Both the position numbers and the translations under genes were made by a program. DNA of 64,000 bases from Verrucomicrobiales bacterium (GTDB lineage: Bacteria; Verrucomicrobiota; Verrucomicrobiia; Verrucomicrobiales; DEV007): the NCBI GenBank assembly GCA_028047635.1, contig JAOFXR010000006.1, positions 29,855 through 93,854 on the forward strand, written 5' to 3'. Under the pieces are notes generated by a model. That model ran no database searches. It saw only the letters and a program-made list of their open reading frames with translations, and had not been told where the DNA came from. Position 1 is the first letter of the stretch; each line of letters starts with the position of its first letter. This document shows positions 33,800 to 42,871 of this stretch, piece after piece.

Positions 33800-36700
33800 T
33801 CACCGTGCCGTGTTCGTCCTAATAAAATCAAGGACCGGCGCCGGGTCTTTCATGCCGTGGGAGTGGCCCTTGTCCTCCACAATTACTTTTATGGACCCGC
33901 CGAGTTTCTTATAACGAGCTTCCATGATGGCATCGTTCTCTTCGTACGGGACGGCGGGATCTTTACTGCCACAAACCATCAGAATTGGCACACCGGCTTT
34001 GGCAAGCGGTTCAAGCTTATCAATCGGGCTCACCTTGGCGTTGAGCAATTCCTGATCGGTGGTGAAGCCGTAAACAGCCTTCATTCCTTCCCAGGATTTT
34101 GGAGCACCACTTGCGACGGAACCGCTGCCGGCCACCAGTGCGCCTCCGGGCCAGCTCCTAATATTACAAACGCCATTATCGACATAAATGCAGCTCACCT
34201 TTTCCGGATTGAGTGAAGCCCAGGTGAAGAGTGATAAGGTGCCTCTACTCATCGATGCCATCGAACATTTTTTCGAAAAGTCATACTCCGTGGTCAACAA
34301 CTCATAGGCTGCATCAATATTCGCATTGCCACTGGGATGCCCGTGCACGTTGCCGTGAGCGAGAACGACGTGATACCCCTGCTCCACGAGCTGAAGGTCG
34401 GCATTGCTGAATTTCGGAACCGCTTCCCAAAAGAGACTTCGCCATAGCCAGGGTTTTCCCGGAGCCGCTTTCTTCGGGCAAACGACCGACATATGACCAC
34501 TGGCTGTCTTCACACGATCGTATCGATCATAGCCACGAAAATCCGTCTTCTCTGCGGGGAATGCCTTCTCGCTGTCCTCTGAAGGGACGGCCGCATGAAC
34601 GACTGGCCTGATGCTAACGCCTGTCTCGACAGCAAGTTCTTGAAAGGCCGTATTCTCGCCACCGCCTCTATCATAAACCGGAGAAACGGACCAGACGATC
34701 CAGCGAAATTTCCCAAGCGACTTGCCAGGTTCGGCACGCAGCGCTGCTGCTGTAAACGGGGCTGTCGCCTTGTCAGTCGTATCGATCTTGCCAAGCGGCG
34801 TGAACGCTTCCAAATCCCAACCGGGATCATTTTCGGAATCACTGCCATACAGCGCAATCTTCTGCGCCCCTCGGGTCTTGCCCATGTTAAACGACCAGCT
34901 CGTAAGAGCGGCCACAGGCTGCACACTACCCAGATCCATTTTGTAGGCGCCATCCAAAACGCCATTAGCGAAAACCGGCCCGAATGCCTTGGCAAACTTG
35001 CCGTCGACCAGTGATTTCATCGGAGCATCTTTTACGGCATATTTCCCCGTGACGGTTCCGAACGGTTTTACGGGGAGAGGCAGCCTCTTGAACCCCGTCG
35101 CGACATCGGCAGTCTCGATCTCCACGAACGGTCCTTTCGGCGCCGTCTTCACAAGCGGCTTCGGCTTCGCTGCTCTTTTGAGCGGAGCGCCTCCTTTAGC
35201 AAGAAATTCGACCTCGGTAAAATAGGCACCTCCCGCTTTCCCGTTCTCATCAAAGAGATACGTCCATAACTCAGACGGCCCTTTCGGCAAATCCATCTCG
35301 ATGACAACACCCTTGCTGTTCGGAGGCACTTCAACCTCATGCTCCTGTCCGGAGACCGCGACTTTCGCGCGCACCGCGACAAGCGGGTTGTCGGCTGCCT
35401 CGGGCCATTGACGCAATGTCAGGCGATAACGTCCGGCTTGTTTGACATCAACCAACCATGGCGCCGTGACTCTCGGAAGCTTGCTAATCTGGCTGAAGGC
35501 ATAAGGAGGATAGCCCGTTTTCATAAACCAATCCTGCGAGCACAGCTCGGTCGGATTGTGACTCGGGTTACCTAGATCGATATTAGCAGGACGGACAAGA
35601 CGTGGCGAAACTGATTCCCAAAACGGCTCATAAAGGGCCTTCAGCCGGCTAATGACCTCAGGATGCTCGGCAGAAAGATCATTGCGCTGTGCAGGGTCAG
35701 CTTCGATCTCGTGCAATTCCATTTTGCTCGAATTCGTCAGACGCCAGCGCTCCGTTAACACCTTCGTATCAGCAAAGGGTTTATCCAACGGGTTGCGACC
35801 ATAGGCACCTCCGTGAAACTGGACGATGAGATGATCCCGCGACCACGATTCCTTCCCGTCTTTGAGCAAAGGCACAACAGACTGTCCATCGGGATCATAG
35901 CCTTCTGGAACTGAGATATCACAAAGTTCCGCGAGAGTCGGCAGTACATCGATATGAGCAGCCAAGGTGTCGATGTCTTTGCCTCCCGTAAGTTCGCCTT
36001 TCGGCCAATGGATAAAAAACGGAACCCGGGTTCCCCCTTCGAAAATCGAAGATTTCTTGCCTCGCATTCCCGCGTTGTAGCCGGAGAGAGCTTCCGACTC
36101 GAGGCCGTTAAATTTACCCCCTGCCGCCGTTCCGTTATCGGTCATGAAAATGAGAATCGTATTCTCCGTCAATCCCATTTCATCGAGGCGTTCACGCAGG
36201 ATTCCCATGTTGTGATCGATATTGGCAATCATCCCATAGAAGTTGGCGAAAGGCGCCCACTCTGGGTCCTCTTTATAGGGGGCCGCCCATTCCGGGGCGA
36301 CACGGTATGGACCGTGTGGAGCGTTCAGCGACAGGTAAAGAAAGAACGGCTTCTCTTTATTCTCCTCTACAAAGCGCAGGCCCTCTTCAAAAAATACATC
36401 CGTGCAATAGCCCTTAAACTTCTCCCACTTCCCGACTTTACTTCCCGGACGCGCTCGTTCGTATGTGTCGTCGAAATAAGTATTCCCCCAGTAGTCGGAA
36501 GCCTGCCCGATTCCGCCACAACGATGCCAAACCACATCCTGAAATCCCCTATCCTGCGGACGGTGCGGCGCGTTATCACCGAGATGCCATTTGCCCATCA
36601 TCCCGGTCGCATAGCCGTTGTCCGCAAATAAATTGGCGATCGTCTTCTCATCAATGTGCATCGCAGAGCGTCCGCCTGTCGTCCGAAAAGCCCCCGTGCG

Positions 36701-36976
36701 GCCAGCGTGATTGCCCGTCATCACCGACGCTCGCGTGGGAGTGCAGAATGGACTCGCATGAAAGTCCGTGAACCGGATCGACTCGGCATGCAATTGATCG
36801 ATCACTGGCGTTTTCAGGACCGGGTTCCCATGGCAACCAAGATCGCCATAGCCTTGATCGTCCGTCATCACGAGAATCACGTTAGGACGGACCGCGTTCG
36901 GTGGTGCTGCTTGTGTCGTCCCGACGGGAAGAGCAGCGCAACAGGCAACTAAAAGTGAATGGGTGGATATTTTCAT
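33800..36976 (-). CDS. Sulfatase fused to a discoidin-like domain and an alpha/beta-hydrolase
   Basis: 1058 residues from the ATG at 36976 (signal MKISTHSLLVACCAALPVGT); a TTG 27 bases upstream is not credible. Residues 28 to about 500 are a sulfatase: [21 protein letters not shown], formylglycine site CTPTR (Cys 78), GKWHLGDNAPHR, IFMTDNGTAAGG. A beta domain follows, then at about 635-800 a discoidin-like module (KSLVDGKFAKAFGPVFANGV, GAYKMDLGSVQPVAALTSWS, NTAFQELAVETG). From about 825 there is an alpha/beta-hydrolase with nucleophile region SMASMSRGTLSLF, Asp in MVCGSKDPAVPYEEN and His in EDKGHSHGMKD. This would cut both a sulfate ester and a carboxylic ester on one glycan (inference). Confidence 0.9.
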   Translation of the reverse strand: MKISTHSLLVACCAALPVGTTQAAPPNAVRPNVILVMTDDQGYGDLGCHGNPVLKTPVIDQLHAESIRFTDFHASPFCTPTRASVMTGNHAGRTGAFRTTGGRSAMHIDEKTIANLFADNGYATGMMGKWHLGDNAPHRPQDRGFQDVVWHRCGGIGQASDYWGNTYFDDTYERARPGSKVGKWEKFKGYCTDVFFEEGLRFVEENKEKPFFLYLSLNAPHGPYRVAPEWAAPYKEDPEWAPFANFYGMIANIDHNMGILRERLDEMGLTENTILIFMTDNGTAAGGKFNGLESEALSGYNAGMRGKKSSIFEGGTRVPFFIHWPKGELTGGKDIDTLAAHIDVLPTLAELCDISVPEGYDPDGQSVVPLLKDGKESWSRDHLIVQFHGGAYGRNPLDKPFADTKVLTERWRLTNSSKMELHEIEADPAQRNDLSAEHPEVISRLKALYEPFWESVSPRLVRPANIDLGNPSHNPTELCSQDWFMKTGYPPYAFSQISKLPRVTAPWLVDVKQAGRYRLTLRQWPEAADNPLVAVRAKVAVSGQEHEVEVPPNSKGVVIEMDLPKGPSELWTYLFDENGKAGGAYFTEVEFLAKGGAPLKRAAKPKPLVKTAPKGPFVEIETADVATGFKRLPLPVKPFGTVTGKYAVKDAPMKSLVDGKFAKAFGPVFANGVLDGAYKMDLGSVQPVAALTSWSFNMGKTRGAQKIALYGSDSENDPGWDLEAFTPLGKIDTTDKATAPFTAAALRAEPGKSLGKFRWIVWSVSPVYDRGGGENTAFQELAVETGVSIRPVVHAAVPSEDSEKAFPAEKTDFRGYDRYDRVKTASGHMSVVCPKKAAPGKPWLWRSLFWEAVPKFSNADLQLVEQGYHVVLAHGNVHGHPSGNANIDAAYELLTTEYDFSKKCSMASMSRGTLSLFTWASLNPEKVSCIYVDNGVCNIRSWPGGALVAGSGSVASGAPKSWEGMKAVYGFTTDQELLNAKVSPIDKLEPLAKAGVPILMVCGSKDPAVPYEENDAIMEARYKKLGGSIKVIVEDKGHSHGMKDPAPVLDFIRTNTAR

Positions 36977-37024
36977 ATTCGATTCGTGGCAGCCTGTCGG
37001 CAATATACGACCTCAGTCAATTGA

Positions 37025-39199
37025 CTACCTCTTGTTTGATGTTGATGATCTTAATCCGATTTTAGACAAGTCGACCGGAGCAATACCCATTTTAAAAGCT
37101 GGTGATTCGGGTCTGAATCTGAAGTCACCATTCTCCGGGTCAACGAAAAGTGGATCGGTCGCGATGCTGTTTTCATCGACTCCACTTTCCTGCTGCTTTT
37201 TTAGCATGGTTTCGCCCAGTTCAGGAGAGGAGGCACAGTAGAAGATATTAAAATCAGTGCTGGCGTCTTTGGACGCCGCGATCGTTCGCCCTCTCCGATC
37301 CTCGGTTTTTTTCTTCCTCCCGGGCGGTATCTCATCGATGAAGGTACACTCCTCCGATGATGAGTAAAAAATATTCCGCTTGATCGTAGCCCCCTTCATG
37401 GGGCCTTCACGAAGTGCGAGGTAGTAGCCGCGGGGCGGCGCAATGAGATCTGCGACGATATTGTTTTCGCACTGATTGTTCAGCTTTAACATGATCCCCT
37501 GCGAAGTGCATTTCCAGATCAGGTTACCGGCAATCAACGTATCCATCTGTCCACCATCTGTCCGGATCGCACACTGCATGATCATCGGCGCGACGAGGTG
37601 ATGAATGTAGTTATGTTGAATTTTATTCCCCGCACCGGCACCGCGTATATAGATCGCGTTTCCATCCCCGAGCATCTCCATTGCGTGATGAATCTCGTTA
37701 TACTCGATCAAATTATCGTGGGTGTGCAGATACGGGAGAATATCAATTCGATCCGGCTGCCTCGGCAATTCTGAGATCTCATGTCTCCGAATCGTTCTCC
37801 CAAGCTCACGCCCGGGTCTCGAAAAGAAGTCCGGCATGCATCCAGAGATGATGATTCCGGTATACGGCGTGTGATGAACGAGGTTGTTAGCGACCCGGTT
37901 CTCACCGCTCTGCCAAACCATTATTCCGGGAGAGTGTGAATAGATCCTGCCAGTGTGATGGATGTGATTGTTGTAGACGAGATTGCTATGATTCACGTCC
38001 TTGGTCCCCGGTCCATAGCCACAGAGGAGAACTCCAGTTCCCCCAAGGTGCTCGATATGATTTCCCGAAATGGTATTTTCCTGAGCGTGCAGATCCAACC
38101 TTACCGCACCGCCACCACTGTTAAGAAAGTGGCATTGCTCAATGATGCAATTCTCAGCTCCACGGAATCGAACCAATGCGCTGGCCTTGTCGAACATTTC
38201 CCAATCGTGCTGAAGGCCGGCATCATCGGCAGCCAGTTGATAGCGGTCTCCATGCTGAAAAGTCAGCCCTCGAAAGCAAAGGTTTCGGACCGGCGTGTCT
38301 TCGGGGCCAGGCTTATCGACCTGGCCCTCTACTCGAATCAACTCCGTCAGTTGCGGAGCAACAACCTGTGACTCGTTCCGCGGCCAGAGGTAAAGTTTAC
38401 CTTCCTTTGTGTTAAGGGCCCATTCCCCGGGTTCATCCAATCCTTCAAGAGTATTCTCGACCCAACATGACTCAGTCTCTCTAAGAAAATGGAGTTGATT
38501 AATAGCATAGGTGGCATCGATCGAAGTTCGGGCAACGCCCTCTTTCTCATTCACCGACAGCAAGGGAAGGATGTTAACGATCCAGGCATGGTGTGGTCTG
38601 ACGACAATTTCCACATCACTAAGATTCGGCCAATCCTTGATAAACCCTGCCGGGAAATGAACCGTGTCGCGACCACCATCTTTCATCGGGATAAAACCCG
38701 CGAATCGTGCCCGCGGCAGGAGGCCGTCTGCATCATAAAGCGTGAGAAAACGCTCTGAAACCTCCGCTACCTGAACGTGCTCGATGGCCTCTATTGAAAG
38801 ACCATCCGGTGCGGATGTTAGCTTCCTCCAACCGGTGATTTCCTTCCCCGAACTGAAGACGGGGCTCTCGTCCGGATAAGCGGCGTAAGTGATCGTAGCA
38901 TCCTTGCCCCCGGAATCCTGAAGTCCAAGCACGAGCGTCTCATCGAACGCGTAATCACCACCGCGAATCAGGATGAGAATATTCCCCTGAGTGGATCGCT
39001 TAATATCCCGAACCGCATCGCGAGCACGCGCCAGAGTAGCAAAAGGACCGTCGCCCTTGGCTAAGTCAGGCGAAGCCAGAGTTCCTGACCACTCATCAGA
39101 ACCATCCGGCGATACATAGAAATCGGCTTTATGAACCTCAGAATGGCCGAGACCGGATGTAACCAGAGCAATAATTCCGGCGATGAAAAATAACCTCAT
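37025..39199 (-). CDS. Right-handed parallel beta-helix protein, secreted
   Basis: 724 residues with a signal peptide (MRLFFIAGIIALVTSGLG). The N-terminus has the typical opening FYVSPDGSDEWSGTLASPD, GPFATLARARDAVRDIKRST. Residues of about 290-650 carry stacked beta-helix turns rich in His and Asn (ENCIIEQCHFLNSGGGAVRL, NTISGNHIEHLGGTGVLLCG, NLVYNNHIHHTGRIYSHSPG, NLIEYNEIHHAMEMLGDGNA). This fold is used by polysaccharide lyases and by glycosidases such as GH110/GH120-type enzymes, so a glycan-cleaving role is likely but the class is unsure. It lies between the DUF1592 gene (52 bases) and the sulfatase fusion (48 bases) in one run. Confidence 0.85.
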   Translation of the reverse strand: MRLFFIAGIIALVTSGLGHSEVHKADFYVSPDGSDEWSGTLASPDLAKGDGPFATLARARDAVRDIKRSTQGNILILIRGGDYAFDETLVLGLQDSGGKDATITYAAYPDESPVFSSGKEITGWRKLTSAPDGLSIEAIEHVQVAEVSERFLTLYDADGLLPRARFAGFIPMKDGGRDTVHFPAGFIKDWPNLSDVEIVVRPHHAWIVNILPLLSVNEKEGVARTSIDATYAINQLHFLRETESCWVENTLEGLDEPGEWALNTKEGKLYLWPRNESQVVAPQLTELIRVEGQVDKPGPEDTPVRNLCFRGLTFQHGDRYQLAADDAGLQHDWEMFDKASALVRFRGAENCIIEQCHFLNSGGGAVRLDLHAQENTISGNHIEHLGGTGVLLCGYGPGTKDVNHSNLVYNNHIHHTGRIYSHSPGIMVWQSGENRVANNLVHHTPYTGIIISGCMPDFFSRPGRELGRTIRRHEISELPRQPDRIDILPYLHTHDNLIEYNEIHHAMEMLGDGNAIYIRGAGAGNKIQHNYIHHLVAPMIMQCAIRTDGGQMDTLIAGNLIWKCTSQGIMLKLNNQCENNIVADLIAPPRGYYLALREGPMKGATIKRNIFYSSSEECTFIDEIPPGRKKKTEDRRGRTIAASKDASTDFNIFYCASSPELGETMLKKQQESGVDENSIATDPLFVDPENGDFRFRPESPAFKMGIAPVDLSKIGLRSSTSNKR

Positions 39200-39251
39200 T
39201 TCGTTTTCACCCTGTGATTCGCTTCTCTCATCGATCCGATTTTCGACCTTC

Positions 39252-41579
39252 TCACCGACGCGTCATCAATTCACTTGTCGCAATCGCCACGATCATATCC
39301 CGCAGTTTGAAATCTTCGGCGGCAGAGGCACCGAGAATATCTTCGACCGTTTTCAAATCCGCGAGTTCGAGCTTCCGTCCTTTACTATATTCGGAGATCT
39401 TCACGATCAGACTCCGCGCAAACGGTTCGAGTTGTGTCATCATAATAGTCTTCAATCCCTCAACGTCTTCAAACTTCTGCCCGTTGAACTCGCTGTCTGT
39501 GGTGATGAGTTGATCCGGCGAATAGTTCGTTCGGAATCGACCAATCGGATCGAATGATTCAAGAGCAAGACCGGGAGGATCCATGCGTCGATGACATTCC
39601 ATGCAAGCCGCCTCGCTGCGATGCTTTTCAAGCTGTTGCCGCACCGTTGTGAGCCCCTGCAAATCAGGGACAAGCGCGGGCACTTCTTTGGGCGCAGGAG
39701 GTGGTGGCGTCCCCAGTAACTCATCGAGAACCCAGTGCCCACGCACCACGGGCGACGTCTCGACGCCATTCGAGGTCAATGTCAGGATACTGGCATGACC
39801 GAGTAGCCCTCCGCGCTTTGCTGTCTCGGGGAATACCACTCGCTCAAACTGCTTTCCGCCATCAAAGGGAATCCCGTAAAGATTGGCGAGGCCCTGATTC
39901 AGGAATGAATAGTCCGAATCAATGAACTCTCGAACGCTTCTGTTTTCATTCAGAATATGACTGAAGAAAAGGCGGGTTTCCTCACGCATCGCTGACTCCA
40001 GGTTCTCGCGATAGTAAGCTCTGAACTCAGGTTTCTTTCCATCAGGCGGCATCGAGCCAAGGGTGTCGATTGAAAGCCACTGATCAACAAAGCTCTCACT
40101 GAAACGCTCGCTCCTGGGATCGTTCAACAGTCGCTCGACTTGCTCCCGCAATACCGCCGGTTTGGTAATCGCTCCGGACTCTGCCAACGCAAACAACTCG
40201 GCGTCAGGCATCGTGCTCCAGAGAAAGTAAGAGAGCCGGTTCGCGAGGGCAAAGGCATCCAACTCGTCGTCACTCTCGCGCAGATAAAGGAAATCATGCG
40301 ACGCCATCATTGCCGCGAATGTCCGAATGAACGACTCATGCCAGCTTTTCGTCGCGAAGTATTGTTCGTTCAAATACTGAAGGTAGGGCGAGACAACCTC
40401 CACCGGGACGGTTCGACGAAACGCGCGGTTCGCAAACCGCTGAATGAGCTGCTGACGCTCGTCGGCATTCTCGAAGTCTGGAATTTCCTCCGAGTCGTAT
40501 GTCGTCCGAAATGTCTTCGGAGGCCAGTCCTCGTTGAAAGGCCCTTCGATCTTGTATTCCGTGACACGAATAGCGGGCCCAAAAAACGGTTGTTTCGCGG
40601 CAGATTTGGGAATTTTACGACGGCGAATATTCGACCGGACTTGAGTGATCGGCTTCCCGGAACCATTCACGAACGAAAGGTAGGGATAGTGATCTTTATC
40701 AATCCAAACATCAAACGTGAAAGTCTGTTCTTCATGGTCTTTGAGATCCACCGAATGCAACAGCGTGCCCTGACTCGTAACGCTGGCAGCTGTTTCCTGT
40801 AAGACCCCCACTCCTAACTTAAGAGGCCCCTCTGCCGGGTGAAATTTCACCGGGTAACGATCCCGATCAATCCCGGAAGCGGTCACCGTAATCTTGTAGT
40901 TCCCCGAAGCTGTCATGACTCGTGACTGCTCGCCGTCGTAAACCTTAGCTTTACCGCCAACGCGGAGAAGCATGTGTTCATTGGAAAAAGTGACGTAGCG
41001 ATTCGAACCGCCTCTCATACGCCTCGTATTCACATCGATGAGGCGACTTTCGGGTTTGGTTTCCCGGTCGGAAAACAGCGCGAGTCTCAGGCTTTTCTCG
41101 GCCGATCCAAGGTATTCCAGTAGCAGCTCATTCGAGATCACCAGTTCCTCTGCCGCAGTATCAAAACCGTGATCAATCTCGTCATCGTAAATGTATTCAC
41201 CCGGATCATAGATACCGTTTTGAAGCCCTAACAGATCATTCACGGTGTTACTGTATTCCCGTTTATTGAGACGCCGAAATCCAGTAGCACTCGGCCCGGA
41301 TCCCTCCGTCGCCAGAGCGAGAACATGATTCTTCAACTCAACTCTCTCCGCGTCGGTCGGCTGGGGTTCGTCATCAGGAGGCATCTCTTCACTCGCCACT
41401 TGTTCGTAAATGGTTTGCCACAAGCCCAGGTCAAGTCTGGATACATCATCGAGTCGCACGTCACCTTTCTGCTTGTCCTCCCCGTGACACTTCACGCAGT
41501 GTTCTTTGAAAAAAGCCTGTGGCTCCACAGCGTTTACCGAGGAAGCGATCAGAACGCTAAAAAGCAGAAAGTGTCTCAT
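39252..41579 (-). CDS. DUF1592/DUF1588-family haem-binding protein
   Basis: 775 residues with a short signal peptide (MRHFLLFSVLIASSVNA). Haem motif CVKCHGEDKQKGDVRLDD is near residue 30. The DUF1587 segment (RRLNKREYSNTVNDLLGLQN), a ligand-binding-like middle part, DUF1592/1588 (FANRAFRRTVPVEVVSPYLQ, DAFALANRLSYFLWSTMPDA, LFFSHILNENRSVREFIDSD, RGGLLGHASILTLTSNGVET), and DUF1585 with a second haem site CMECHRRMDPPGLALESFD follow. Its ATG overlaps the upstream DUF1552 stop by four bases (ATGA). The protein probably moves electrons in the periplasm; the reaction is unknown. It is the second such protein in the window. Confidence 0.9.
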   Translation of the reverse strand: MRHFLLFSVLIASSVNAVEPQAFFKEHCVKCHGEDKQKGDVRLDDVSRLDLGLWQTIYEQVASEEMPPDDEPQPTDAERVELKNHVLALATEGSGPSATGFRRLNKREYSNTVNDLLGLQNGIYDPGEYIYDDEIDHGFDTAAEELVISNELLLEYLGSAEKSLRLALFSDRETKPESRLIDVNTRRMRGGSNRYVTFSNEHMLLRVGGKAKVYDGEQSRVMTASGNYKITVTASGIDRDRYPVKFHPAEGPLKLGVGVLQETAASVTSQGTLLHSVDLKDHEEQTFTFDVWIDKDHYPYLSFVNGSGKPITQVRSNIRRRKIPKSAAKQPFFGPAIRVTEYKIEGPFNEDWPPKTFRTTYDSEEIPDFENADERQQLIQRFANRAFRRTVPVEVVSPYLQYLNEQYFATKSWHESFIRTFAAMMASHDFLYLRESDDELDAFALANRLSYFLWSTMPDAELFALAESGAITKPAVLREQVERLLNDPRSERFSESFVDQWLSIDTLGSMPPDGKKPEFRAYYRENLESAMREETRLFFSHILNENRSVREFIDSDYSFLNQGLANLYGIPFDGGKQFERVVFPETAKRGGLLGHASILTLTSNGVETSPVVRGHWVLDELLGTPPPPAPKEVPALVPDLQGLTTVRQQLEKHRSEAACMECHRRMDPPGLALESFDPIGRFRTNYSPDQLITTDSEFNGQKFEDVEGLKTIMMTQLEPFARSLIVKISEYSKGRKLELADLKTVEDILGASAAEDFKLRDMIVAIATSELMTRR

Positions 41580-42850
41580 AATTCAACCGTTCCAGTTGCT
41601 CCATTGAAGCGCTCCACTTCGAGACCAAAATTCTGCAGCATCGTGGTGTAAAGATTATTGAGAGGCGTCTGAACCTGACTCGCCGTCATCGCATCGACAT
41701 GGCCGCGATGTTTGAAGCCACCTCCTGCGAGAACGATAGGCAGATTACGATTCGAGTGTCGCGCCGCATCCCCTAACCCACTTCCGAAAAAGACCATCGT
41801 CTCGTCGAGCAGATTGCCACCGCCCGTCTTCGATGATTTCAGTTTTTCAATCAGTCGAGCCATCTGATCGATATAAAATGTTTCGATGATACGGAGCTGG
41901 GTAAGCCGATCAGGCAGATTCCCGTGATGAGAAAGACCGTGATAGCCATCTTTCACACCGTCCAATTCAATGACATGGTTGTGCATTCCAAAGCCGGCCG
42001 TGAACACCCGGCTCGTGTCGGATTGGATCGAAAGAAAGAGCAAATCAAACATCAATGGCGAGAGCGTCGCATAGTCCATGTTCCCATGAGCGTTAGCCTT
42101 GTCATCAAACTCAACGGTCGGCTTCGGAATACTTTGCCAGCGCTGAATCCCCTGAATCCTTTCCTCAGCTTCACGAATCGCAGTGAGATACTCATCGAGT
42201 TTCTCGCGATCGGGAGCATTCACATTTTTCTCCAATCGCTTCGCTTGCCCTCTCACCAAATCGAGGACACTCCCCTGTTGATCCAGCTCAAGCTGGCGGG
42301 CTTTTTTCGACGCCTCGGAATCGTTTACAAAGAGCTTCTTGAATAAATCGAGCGGATTCACTTCCTCACGAATTTTAATCCCCGAAGCGCTCCACGAACT
42401 CCCCTGGGTTCCACCGAGGGAAATGTGGACAGATGGAAATCGCGTATCGTATCCGACATGAGCCGCAGCGACTTGATCAACTGAGACATTCTGACCTGCT
42501 GAGGCGCGTTTCGCATCAACCCCACTCAGCAACGAATTCATCGACCCATGCTTGGTGTAAATCGCGGGGTGATCCATATGAGAAAAAACCGTCACATCAC
42601 TACGAAGATCAGTCAGTGGGCTTAGGACCGGAGACGGTTCGAAATCAGCCCCGAATGTTGTCGGGAAGAACGACTCCGGATTCATACCCAGCGCACTGGA
42701 TATGCAAACCATCCTCATCGGAGGACCGGAAGCGCCGTCCGCTCCGAATGATTCGAAAGTGGGTAAAGCAATCGTGACTCCCGCGGCTTTGAGAAACTCT
42801 CTGCGTGATGCAGCGGGTCGAAGCGACCATTGGCTTTGTGTTTTCATCAT
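41576..42850 (-). CDS. DUF1552 protein
   Basis: 424 residues. The leader SRREFLKAAGVTIALPTFES is Tat-like. Conserved DUF1552 parts include MRMVCISSALGMNPESFFP, VTVFSHMDHPAIYTKHGSMN, SVDQVAAAHVGYDTRFPSVH, LDEYLTAIREAEERIQGIQR, RVFTAGFGMHNHVIELDGVK, YHGLSHHGNLPDRLTQLRII and DETMVFFGSGLGDAARHSNR. It starts with ATGATG at 42850, 21 bases after the big five-module gene's stop, and its own stop overlaps the DUF1592 start. The two form the common PVC module. The activity of the family is not established. Confidence 0.92.
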   Translation of the reverse strand: MMKTQSQWSLRPAASRREFLKAAGVTIALPTFESFGADGASGPPMRMVCISSALGMNPESFFPTTFGADFEPSPVLSPLTDLRSDVTVFSHMDHPAIYTKHGSMNSLLSGVDAKRASAGQNVSVDQVAAAHVGYDTRFPSVHISLGGTQGSSWSASGIKIREEVNPLDLFKKLFVNDSEASKKARQLELDQQGSVLDLVRGQAKRLEKNVNAPDREKLDEYLTAIREAEERIQGIQRWQSIPKPTVEFDDKANAHGNMDYATLSPLMFDLLFLSIQSDTSRVFTAGFGMHNHVIELDGVKDGYHGLSHHGNLPDRLTQLRIIETFYIDQMARLIEKLKSSKTGGGNLLDETMVFFGSGLGDAARHSNRNLPIVLAGGGFKHRGHVDAMTASQVQTPLNNLYTTMLQNFGLEVERFNGATGTVEL

Positions 42851-42871
42851 TTGATATGTGATATTGCGAAG

